In this document: positions 23,269 to 33,740 of the stretch, one piece after another
Position numbering within the stretch: position 1 is the first letter of the stretch
Layout of the letters: every line of letters starts with the position of its first letter
DNA from: Phoronis australis
Taxonomy: Eukaryota; Phoronida; Phoronidae
Length of the DNA stretch: 64,000 nucleotides
Direction: 5' to 3'
Assembly: GCA_002633005.1 (NCBI GenBank)
Contig: NMRA01000049.1
Span: 716,321 to 780,320 of the forward strand
Notes under the pieces: model-generated
What the model was told of the DNA's origin: nothing
The model's database searches: none
What the model saw: the letters and a program-made list of their open reading frames with translations, nothing else
Made by a program: the position numbers and the translations under genes

Positions 23269-25672
23269 ATGCGGAATCTTTTTCCCGGCCCTAGTTTAAT
23301 TAGTCGTACCTCTGGACTTCCACCCCAGCCTTATTGGGGTTTACACAAACTGGCAGGTGGTTGTATTGGAGAGATGTTCCGTACATACAAGAGGAATAGG
23401 GGTGATGCATCATACAATCAGAAAAGAAAAATTCTGGCTGCTGTGACCATTTCTGCAGATGACAAAAAGAAGTAAGTTTTATTTTGATTTCCTGGGAATA
23501 AAATCATGGGATTGGGAGTTATAAAATTATTCATATCCTTTGTTTTGAATCAATGGTCACATGACTACGTCTAATTCTCATCAATTCATGTTATTGTCAA
23601 AACTGAATTGTTGCAAACTTTCCTCAGTTCACTCTAATTACCCTCATTGCAAAGCAGGTGACTTTCTCAGTGACTGAAAGCAAAACAATGTCCATGATTA
23701 GTTTCCCTCTAGAACAATATGCGAATTACAGGTTTCTTTTGATATCGGGACAAGCGAACATTGACATAATTTAAAGATGCCATGTCTCATTAAAACTGTG
23801 AAGATTTAAATTTTAGCAACCGCCACGTAATGACTTCCTGGGGAACTGTGTGTACAGAAAAAGAAACAATTGGTAAATAATTTAAAATAGTAAAACTAGC
23901 AAAACTAAAACGACGAGCGTCGGTACTAAAATGTATTAAAATATCCCCACATTTTGAGCGATGCGCTCTTAGTCAAGGGTGTGCTACAGACTGCTGAGTG
24001 CATGTAGATTGATCTAAAATGAAATGGCACATAAGACCACATGGTGACATACAATAGACATTTGCTGTTTTATAGAAAACACTGTAACTGAAAACTTAAA
24101 AACAAATGTGAACACACAAAAACAACTGTAATTTCAAATATAACGCAACTGTTATTTGATAGTGAAAAAACAAATATAAAAAACTGTACCTTGTTTCATT
24201 TAGGGAACAATGAAATTTGCATAAAAATAGTCTCGACTTTGCGATATTGTAATTGTAACTGGTTCTCGGATGGTTTCCGGTACATTGATATAGGAAGACC
24301 CGTTGTAGTTTGTAAATTAGTACTTCATTTGCAATTTAATGAGACGATGTATCTTTAAAGTATGTAGTTCGACTTGTAAATGTACCAACACGCAACTTGA
24401 CATGCAACTTTTCTTTGAATTGCATATTTAAGTACTAAGTACTAAAATAGACAAAGAATATGTACACAACAAACACCCATTTAAGTGGATGACTTGACTT
24501 TCAGTGAAGCATGCTAGCACATGAATATGCCTTCAGGATGAAAGGGCCTTAAAGAAAGTTTTTTATTGAAAAAGTACACTGTTCCCTATGAATGAACTTT
24601 CAGTTTTACTTGTACAGTACTAGATCAGTGCTGTTCTTGTGATTTCCTAATTTCTGTTTTTCTATATAGGTTTGGCATCCCTCTTCCAGTACAGCAGAAG
24701 TGCAGAAATAGCGGTAACTTACTGTACCTACACCATTCCTTCTTGCCATTTCTGAGAAAGCTGGATAGTTCCATACGAGAAGAGTTCGTTGGTAACCACA
24801 GACACAAAATCGTAAAGGTGAACAAGAGACGAAATCATGCCGCAATTCAACCTTTCCCTGCCTCCATATCTTAGATTACCTGAGACTAGGTGGTAAAACA
24901 GTGAACATATACATTCACTATAATATCCACGGGTGAGAAACAACATGACCACCGGTCCTCTAAATCGGACTGACTCACCCAAAACAGGACCTCCGGGGAT
25001 CCGCCGGACAATATACGGTTTCAATCCCCGGCGGTCATGTTCAGTCCCCGGCGGTCCTGTTTTCTGGTGGGGCGGTCATGTTTTTATGTGCGTCAGTCCC
25101 ATTTTCTGGTGCGACGGTCTCATTTGATCCCCGGAGGTCCTGTTTTGGGTGAGGCGGTCCGATTAACGAGGACCGGCGGTCATGTTGTTTCTCACCCGTG
25201 ATATCAAGCTTATCACAGTAGTGCTTGATATAGGAATGAGATGTCAAGTTTTGGGGTTTCCAGGTAGTGCTAGATTTCGGAATGACCTGTTATGTTCACT
25301 TGTCCTGCTTTTGGGTCCAAATCGTGTTGCCGATACATCATCACTAAGCATCCTAATTGTGTGCCTCTAGATACCTCTCACTCATTTTAAATTTTGCCAT
25401 GTTTCCCTTTGCAGATTATACAATCCAAGGTAAAAGATGATATAGAGTTGGTGACAATGGGTGTGACAATTACAAAGTCAAGACCACCAAAGTCATCCTA
25501 CATTTTTGATGTACATGTGAATAGTGACTTTGTAAGAACAATTCTTGTCGTAAATATACCAATGCACATATTGGTGGTTTCCTCAGAGGAGAGGCAGGAA
25601 GAAGCTTTGAAGGCAGAGATGTGCGAACAAAAGGCGACGTGGGTTTGCGTGATAGACTTTATCGTCAGGTAG
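23269..25672 (+). CDS. Spliced gene of unknown function (at least three exons)
   Basis: Three exons join in one frame across canonical sites: 23269-23471 (donor GTAAGT), 24670-24817 (acceptor TATATAG, donor GTGAAC) and 25415-25672 (acceptor TTTCCCTTTGCAG, then a TAG stop). The first junction completes a Lys codon (AA|G) and the second is in phase 0, giving 202 residues from the ATG at 23269. Visible segments are QKRKILAAVTISADDKKK, FGIPLPVQQKC, SSIREEFVGNHRHKIVK and DDIELVTMGVTITKS. No membrane segment, signal peptide or known domain is recognised. The true start may be further upstream, because the exon could instead begin at an acceptor near 23280. The second intron contains the palindromic element at 24924-25204. 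Confidence 0.55.
24924..25204. mobile_element. Palindromic MITE inside an intron
   Basis: The left arm begins GGGTGAGAAACAACATGACC at 24931 and the right arm ends with its reverse complement at 25197, giving terminal inverted repeats of about 70 bp with a few mismatches. The centre is made of repeats of the unit CCCCGGCGGTC(A/C)TGTT. The strongly complementary arms mean the transcript would fold into a long hairpin. The family is not recognised. Confidence 0.8.
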
Positions 25673-28600
25673 CAGTTAATAAAACGTGAATTAAATTGAT
25701 GTATGTCATATCATTTGCTCAAATTGTGCAAATAATTTTCTGTGATCTGTTTCAAAATCTGTGTAGCAATTGTCCTTGTAGTGTTGAACAGCATAATAGA
25801 ATACACATGTAATTTAATGGTTATCGTTGTTACATTTTCAAGATATGTGAACATCACAACCATTATGATATCACATTAACTTAGCTAATATTAAACAACA
25901 AAATCAGTCAACTTAATGCAAAGTACACCAATAATATTTGCACACAGAGAGGTGCTATTCGAACCAAAAAATACACTAATGAAATACTTGTAGCAGTCCT
26001 ATCATATTCAGGTCACTGGTAGGCATGTTACTACTGTGACTATGTCATGTGAATCAGTACATGTTTGTGTCCCTCAGTCCTTTCTTGCTTTTTCCTGAGT
26101 GGAATCTCATGGGTTGCAACAGTACCCCTGACCTCTCTCTGCAGTTTCTTTGTCAGTAGGGCATGTGAAAATTTTACTGACGTCAGCTTTCTACTTGATA
26201 TGTACTTGTATTCACTAAAAAAATTTCAACAGCACTACCCTTCAACTGCAGTGGAAAAGTGTAGTACCCTGGATGTCTGGAGAGGTAGTCCAGGCACAAT
26301 GCTTTGAAAGAGAATACACAACTTTGTACAAGATTGTAGGTCTGAAAGGAAACAACGAAAACACTCTTATATTTGTTGTTGCATTATGCAACTACCAGCA
26401 GCGTCCTCAAATTGGACTTAAAACAGGCTGAAATGTGCATTAAATCCCGATGCTTTACATATGTTGCAGTCATTGCAGCTATCACGTGGAATTCTAAAAA
26501 GGCAAGTTTGCCTGTACGTAATTTAAGGTAAAACAGTAGCTTGTACATTAGCAATTTTCACTTGTACAATGGTTTTTGTTTTCTGAGGTCACGTATATCT
26601 GAATTTGTTAGTAATTCCTACTCTCTGTGTTTGCTAGGCCAAATTACTGAGAAACAATGTGCATATGAAGTTGGTTGAAAATTGTCTTATGTTTTTAAGA
26701 ACAAATTTTGTAGCGAAAATAATCCGCCATATCCAGTACGTATCGTGACATAATGCTATTTGAGCCCGCGAGGTATGTCATTACTGCAAAGGTCACCTTT
26801 TGCAAAATTATTTGGTTTTCACATTCACAAGTTGCCTGAATACAGCTGCACTTGGTTGATATTCAAAAATCGTTGTTTAGTTCATGTAATACATTAGGAC
26901 AGTTAGGAGCATTTAAGAAAATTTCGCGACCAGGATCAGAGGACATTTGTCAGAAGAAATGGGCACTAGTGTGCCTCCATGAACCCTTTTCAATAAGCCA
27001 CCCATTACTTATTATGTTAACTTTTGAAGTATACCCTGACTGGAATAAAGTGACTTGTTTCAAAACCTGACTCAAAGGGGTGCTTGAATTCAATACCAGA
27101 TAGGCTTACAGAATGAATACCCAAAATAATACCCACTGAAGAAACAGTCATTTATTTCTTATTCAAAGCAAAGGTATCTAAACAGTAATCGAAGTTTGAA
27201 AATTAAACCTATATCAATACAAAATTCATAGAAAATCATATCCTGTCAATTCAGGCCCAAAATCGACAAAAACCTTTCCCAATTCGATGCCAAAATTGGT
27301 GAAATCACCCTTTTAATCGGCACGTCACCCACCCACACCGTGGAATGTCATTCAGATACTGAATGGCCCTTGTCCTAAAAATAAAATTTTGTAGGAAGCC
27401 GTTGGTTTTCGCCCTCTATACACCTCCAACATGACACTGGCAACTACTCATGAGAGGAAGTCGAGATTCCAAATTCATCAAAAACACAAAACATTCGTGT
27501 ACAGCAAAGAAGCTATATTGTAAGAAATGACGATGCGTCACTGAACTTAACTGGCTGACTTGGGAAAATTCGACTCATCATCAGACCACCATATTGCAAT
27601 GAAGTACACTAAACGATAACAGTGATATTTATGAATGTCGGGCAGCTCTAAATGCTTTATTGAATTAAAAACTAGACTAGTGAAATTTAAAAAATTATAA
27701 GCCGCAGATCGAAAAATAAGTTCAAGTTATTGCTCGTAAATTTGGAAAGAGTGTCTGCACTTCCTTGATGCTTGTAGTTCCCAGTAGTATTGTGCAATGA
27801 ATTGTGGTTCTTCTAAACCGAATCGTTTGCTTGTCAGGACACTGTGACGCACCCACGTTAAAAATAAGGTGTAGTCATGCAGCAGGCACGCGTAGTATCG
27901 CCAGTGATATTGACGAGAAATGAGCTTAAACTTCAGGCGTTGAAGTGAATACATTTTTGGGACACACGTTCATTTTCCCCAGCTACCAGGCAGAAGCTGG
28001 ACCAGTGGCCGTGTTTCAACAAGGAATTTTGGTGAGCTTTATAGACCAAGAACTAGCTTCGAGGGCCATACCTTTCAAAAAAAAATCTTCATGGAATGAC
28101 CATGTTAAAATGAACTTTTCCCAAAACTGGGGATCAAAAACAACATTTGGAGTCAGAACACGGGTATAGATTCGTGCTAAGCCGCACGACTCAGATGAAT
28201 CGTAGCGGAGCTGAGCAGCGACTAGTGAGCGCTCTTGCACATACATGGCAGATCAGACTGGCTTCCCGGCGACGCCACATTGGCCACCGTGGCTTAGGGC
28301 TAACGCTAATTTCTGCTTCTAAATTTGAATTTAAGCACAATGATAAAGTCCACGCATACACACATGCAAGCGTATACACATACAATATGTATGTTCATAT
28401 TAAACCACACTCAATGTTCTTTGAACGTTGACTTGGGCGAGTTCTTAGTTTTCTTGGAATGAGATCTACATGTAGGCCTACCCAATCTGCCTCCCGTTCA
28501 GTAGCGCTAGGACCTCGCTAAAAAGCAAGACTTCCCGAGATTACGTGAGACATTGCCGTGTATTTTAAGTCAGGACACGTGATTTTGACTAGGTTTCAGC

Positions 28601-29220
28601 TAGGTCCTAGCGTTGGTCCTATGGTTACTGAACGCACGCCAGGTAGAACTGCGTATCAAGTCATACAATATAGGCACCTGACGGTTCAAATTGGAAGCTC
28701 GCGTCGTATGACGTCGTATGACGTAGGCGATGCGAGCCTCTTTTGCATATGTTTGTAACATCTGTTGGTTCAAAAAGAGGCTCATACCCGAGTACATGCC
28801 CCCGGGAAGAGGCATCTTTTGGAAGGATAAAACAGGTCATGTTCAAAGCATCCCAGTGCCATTAATATGCAGTCTTTAGGGACCAAAGTGGAGTCATTTT
28901 ATAGCTAAAGAGGTAATCGTTCAAACACAATGCTTGAATTCCAGATACCTTGAACATTTATTTTTGAAATTACTTTTGAAATCACGTTAAAATGCACTAA
29001 AACAGTTGTCTCTTCCTGGTTATCTGTACCTGGACAATCAGCTGATCATGGCAAGACATGGGGGAGGGGTGAGTGAACGCAAACAAAGTGAGGGATATCG
29101 CCAGTGAGTAATTGGATATGAACTGCAATAGGACAATAGAGTATGATACAATTTAAACTTCGCAGTTTCTAACACTAGAAGGTCACTTTCTGAGGAAACC
29201 TACATTATCCTGTTATCATG
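25673..29220. other. No gene recognised
   Basis: Long AT-rich stretch. Reading frames at 26065-26307, 26852-27070 and 27727-28431 lack motifs and convincing splice sites. I see no RNA gene. Confidence 0.4.
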
Positions 29221-29223
29221 CAG

Positions 29224-29351
29224 CTGTACCATTACGTTACCGTCATGCGTCCACGTTTTAGTGGTGGTTTTAGATTGTACGAGGCGACGACAGCGGGCGT
29301 GGAGACGGGAACGTTATTTCGTGAGATTTTCATTGATGTAGATCGGAGATG
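29224..29351 (+). CDS. Possible internal exon, unknown product
   Basis: A pyrimidine-rich acceptor ending ATGCAG at 29223 is followed by an open frame to the donor AGATG|GTAAGT at 29352. It reads LYHYVTVMRPRFSG, then FRLYEATTAGVETGTLF and REIFIDVDRRW. The composition is protein-like and both splice sites are good, but no partner exon or family was identified. It could equally be a first exon from the ATG at 29245. Confidence 0.35.
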
Positions 29352-30375
29352 GTAAGTTCAGTTTGCGTAGTTGACTTCTGTTGTGAAGGAAAGCAGCTCT
29401 GGTATTGTATGACACAAATTTACAGATGATAGGGCAATCTTTTCGCGAATCTCTAGCTCCACGTTTACATAGTTTGGGCCCGAGTCTGTGAGATCTAGGC
29501 GTACTGATTTGTTGGCGGTTAATTTCAAGACACAGTTTACAAGATATAAATTCCCAAAAAGCGAGAGGTGTATGCTGTTGCTGTAGACACTCTCCGTCCC
29601 GATATTAATTTGGTCCAAAGACTTCCTGAAGCCGCTTTGAGGTGGTAATGTAGTAACGTTGGTAAGCAGAGACTAATGTAACTGCTTATTGAACAAATAC
29701 TGCCAGAAACTGATAACATTATAAGCAGGCAGAGTACAATTATAATAAAAAATATATAAAGGATGATTACTGACAGATATCAAAATTACAAGAGAATTTC
29801 TATGATATAACAACATACATGTAATACGATTTAGTTACAAAGACGCAAACACACGTAGAAACAAAACACGTAGAGGCTATTAAGTAATTAAAATTTGAGC
29901 TTGCTATTATGAATGAAAATGGATACTACACCTATTAGAAAAATATTCTAATCCAATTTAAGTAGATCCGAACCATAAAGCAAAAATGATGCACGTTGAT
30001 TACTAGGTAAGCAGTGGTAAATGGAGGTGACGTCAATATTTGAATAAAGGGAGTGGCAGAGATGGGCGCGATCTATTTGATTGACAGGACATGTAAACAA
30101 AATGATTAACACTGTTCAAGGAGCCACATTTGCCAACATTTGACACTTCTAGAAAATCATATTGAAAATTTTGGGAATTAAGAATAGACCGCCTAGAACT
30201 GATTGTTTGTTTCTGAGAATAGTTGTTATACAAGTAGTTGGTGTGGGTGTATGAAGCTCAGACAAATATCTTTTGACAGCAAGTTTAAGCGATTGAAAAC
30301 TTCATGCGATTTCTTTCCGCACTAAATGAGAGGAGATTTACGAAATGGGTTAGACAAAGCATGAGGCAGTACAAA
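29352..30375. other. No gene recognised
   Basis: AT-rich. The minus-strand frame at 29358-29618 is protein-like in composition but has no recognisable motif. Confidence 0.4.
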
Positions 30376-30379
30376 CTCT

Positions 30380-31120
30380 GGTTCAGTTCTTCAATTTTTC
30401 GCGAAATTGTGTCCGTCTGAAGTTGTTAAATAGAAGTGAATTGAAATCACTATTAATATTGTGAAGAACCCTGTAAGTATAAATATTGGTGTTTTTTGTT
30501 CTAATGTATGAGAGTAACACCCAGTTAAGTAAGTCGATTAAAGAAGAAGACATCAAACAATTCAATACCGACTTAACTGTCAATACCATCAACGTACCAG
30601 ACATTGTTGTGGGCATTAAAATCACCTAGGATTAAAGTGGAGACATCAGAAAAAAGTCTACTGAAAGAAGAGTTGTACTTCCTTCATTCAACGGGGATTT
30701 GAGAAGGAGACCTGTAAAACTCCATTACATAATTTCTTATTATTAACGAATGTGCCTTCCGAACATTTTGGGAGTAGTGTATGAATGTGTTTGTGAACGA
30801 TCTCACGTGGCATGAACATATACAATGAGACCCTTACTCAGGTTGGTGTGACAGGCACTCTTGAATACAAATATCATACAAGAACTTCAGATTGTCGGGT
30901 GTCAAATTGACGGACTCACATATAGCTGCATTTCTATAATTGCCTTTGATTACACTTTGTTTTAACTTCAAAATTTAAGGACTGGAAAAGTTGTTTGCTT
31001 TGATTCTGTTGATATTTGAGAACAAGATGTTGAATGTGCCGGGCTTGGTTGGGCCTGGATATGACTCAATGTCACCACAGCATAAGGGATCTGAAATAGA
31101 AGACCTACCAGTGGCCTTAA
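30380..31120 (-). mobile_element. CR1-like LINE 5' relic with damaged 2A motif
   Basis: On the minus strand, a 2A-like motif reads GDIESYPGP (31076-31050), followed by NILFSNINRIKANNF, the start of the endonuclease and the same phrase family as the element at 17.2 kb. Further along, around 30640-30590, the endonuclease motif LGDFNAHNNVWYVDG is read in another frame. 2A activity needs Asn before the final Pro-Gly-Pro, and this copy has Tyr there, so skipping would not be expected. The relic has frameshifts and no reverse transcriptase. Confidence 0.75.
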
Positions 31121-31129
31121 AATAGTTAA

Positions 31130-32280
31130 TAATAAATGTCCTGCCACAATATGGGCGGTGCAGCACTGAAAAAAGTGGGGCCTGTATCCTCCTAGCATCC
31201 CATGGTGCACCGCCCATACACCATGGGAGGCGCAGCACGGAAAAGTGGGGGGCTATAGCCCCCACCCAGCCCCCCATGAATGTGCCAACTCTTCCAAACC
31301 CCTGGGATACACAATAACGCGCGGCGATGCAGAACGCCATATCATCATCCGTAATTATCACAGAGCACATAATAAATACGATCGGCGCGATAACCCATCA
31401 AAACATGAGCACTTTAGGGGACAACAAAGCATTGGTAAGGAATATTTTGAGACCGAGTTTTAGTAGTAGAAGGTTCGAATTTCCTTTTTATCCAGTTAGA
31501 CATGCAAAATGCAAGTTTAAAGAGATTCCGTGGAGAGCGCTAACAGTCCACTGACCATGGAGCTACTAGAAAAATAACGTAGTAGATCTTGTAACGTTTC
31601 CAACGCTACAATTTGAATTTCCAATGGAAATCTGGCGTGTGGCACTCCAAAAATTATAACATATAAGGTTGCCAAGGATCAGGAACATCCTATAAGTACG
31701 GACAATGGAGTTTGAATCGGTAGAAATTCAAACTCCATTTGCGTATTCTGGCTAATTGTACATTCTGTGACTATTCCAAAACGTTGATACAACACGTTCT
31801 ACAAGAAAATCGCAAGCACCTGTTTTTGATAAAAGAACCTGAACTACTACACGAGTCCACGGTTTCGAGTCGGACTTACGTAGGGCATGCGCACTAAAGG
31901 TAAAGAACTCGGGGGAAACAATATTGCATCGCGGACTCTACGGGATCTCGACAATGAAATGCACATTTCTCTGAAAATAGGGAGTGAATGGCGAAAACAG
32001 AGTTTCATAATAATTTATGCAATCAAATGGGAATACTGGGAGATTGTTTGGACACAACCTTTACCCTCTGAGCTCGGCTACGTTGCGGAGTGGATGCTGG
32101 GGTTATCCATAATAGTAATATTTAATTGTGATCTAAATACTATTAACACTTCAATTGAAATAATTTCAAGACGATTTTATGCTGTATCGAGGGCTCGCTG
32201 ATAATACCAATATGACAGTGATTGGTCTTGGGGGAAAAGCAACCTGTCTTGCAAATGATCAGGTTTTTCCGAGAGCACAC
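31130..32280. other. Short duplication, otherwise no gene recognised
   Basis: At 31147-31255 a unit with GGCGGTGCAGCACTGAAAA is followed by a diverged second copy (GGAGGCGCAGCACGGAAAA), with CCATGG-centred inverted pieces between. The remainder shows no supported gene or RNA. Confidence 0.45.
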
Positions 32281-32372
32281 ACGGGCGCGAGCGCGCCCAC
32301 ACACACATACATTTATATATATATATATATATATATATGCATATGCATGTACATGCGCATATATATTTATGC
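32281..32372. repeat. Composite CA/TA microsatellite
   Basis: ACACACATACATTTATATA followed by TA repeats and ATGCATATGCATG. It lies about 650 bp upstream of the NRPS start codon. A similar CA-CATA-TA array lies directly after the NRPS stop codon. Confidence 0.9.
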
Positions 32373-32408
32373 TTCCCAATACGTATGAATGAATTTCGGT
32401 TATCGACC

Positions 32409-32500
32409 GGCGGTCCCGGTAGCTCAGCGGACTTGAGGGTCTGTACCTTTAGCAGAAGATCCTGGGATGGAGCCCCAGTCAGAACAGAGATCTTTTCAGC
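32409..32500 (+). repeat. tRNA-derived SINE head or tRNA pseudogene
   Basis: Contains an A-box-like TAGCTCAGCGGA and, 46 bp on, a B-box-like GGGATGGAGCC (consensus GGTTCGANNCC). The order and spacing suit a tRNA-derived RNA polymerase III promoter. The acceptor arms do not pair well, so it is not a functional tRNA. The following CAGTCAGAACAGAG may be SINE body. Confidence 0.5.
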
Positions 32501-33022
32501 CTTAACTATAGGTCACGTGATGAGACTAACATACAGGGTGTATGATTCTGACTTAAAACATATCTTGGACATTTCAATTTGTCACTGAGGTAACTGAAAC
32601 ATAATGAGGACGTCATTGGTGACGAACACAAGTGCCTGGCGTATTCCGTGAAAACCTCGATGTAATACATGTACGTCCATCGACACGACTGCGTAATGCA
32701 ATCTTGAGGTCTAAAAGTTTAGGTCATTCGAAAACGAAAGCATTTGCGAATAGACGCAATATCGTCGTTTTAACGAAAATTAGCCAAATGGTGTAATAAC
32801 GTCCCATTAATTGACAAAATGAGTAAGCAGATAGGCTCAAAACATTAAAATAGCTGTGAAAAGATTGAAAATAATACTATTCTTCTGCCATTATACTGCC
32901 AATTATTTTTGGCATAAAATGCGCCAAAATCTGACCAAGTTTGACAAAGTACTGTCGAAGACTGTCCACTTTATCTTGGAAACTACTGTACTCTTTAAAA
33001 TACACTGTATGAAGCGTTGCAT
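32500..33022. other. Upstream region of the NRPS gene
   Basis: AT-rich, with no obvious TATA box, operator-like repeat or upstream exon. An in-frame TAA at 32996 precedes the NRPS start. Whether a non-coding 5' exon exists cannot be judged from the sequence. Confidence 0.4.
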
Positions 33023-33740
33023 ATGGGAACTATCTCTTTAAAAGACGTAATTATTCCAGGTATGAACAGCGATGAAGGTAAGGAGTCTGATCACGGGAGG
33101 GCTTACGATGGTGAAGTCTTCGAAATCAGCCGAGAAGATTGTTCCATGATAGCCGACATTGTGTCACCTTTTGGCTACAGCACAGCAGAAGCATTGGTAT
33201 GTATTGCATATGCAGTACTCATCCGCTACGAAGGTGCAGACAAACCTCCTTCTATTTCATTGGCATTTGGCTCTCCTGGACGAGATCAGAATGATACTGA
33301 CGAATCTTTTAGTTGCGACAAAAAGGCAATCGCCGATGAGGAATATTCAACAGCTCTTTTTCCATGTGATGTCAATAGCTCTATTTCAGACATGCTTTTG
33401 TCCCAGCGTCTCACGTTTGACAAATGGCCTGAAGCGCACTCGAAGTTCAACCGCAGCAGCCCCAGCGCATACATGGCGTTTGACTTTCCACGCGACTTCA
33501 ACCGAAGCAGTCAATCCAACCAGTATGAAGTTAAGCTCAATTTGACCCACCAGTTCAACGGAGGCTACTCCTGCTCAGTACGACAAAGCACAAAGGGCTG
33601 CGGTGACCATGTGACGAGATTTCGAGATCATTTTCTGACACTGCTTTCGCAAGTCCACTGTTCTGAAAATCTTAACCTACTCAGCACACCAATTCAAACG
33701 CAGGAAGAGAAACAATTGATGGCTAAGTATAACGCAACTG
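33023..33740 (+). other. NRPS: N-terminal half condensation domain
   Basis: Residues 1-240 match only the C-terminal lobe of condensation domains: EALVCIAYAVLIRYEG then AFGSPGRD, and near the end the RF-DHFLTLL and LSTPIQTQEEKQL segments that normally lead into an A domain. The N-lobe with HHxxxDG is absent, so it cannot form peptide bonds. Loading modules of some NRPSs start with such a remnant, which fits module 1 as the initiation module. The missing lobe could instead lie in an undetected upstream exon, but the sequence just upstream is closed by stops. Confidence 0.8.

Noticed and set aside
33017-33022. Extension of the NRPS to a TTG codon at 33017
   Set aside because: TTG is not a likely start in an animal gene; the first ATG in frame is at 33023, after an in-frame TAA at 32996.
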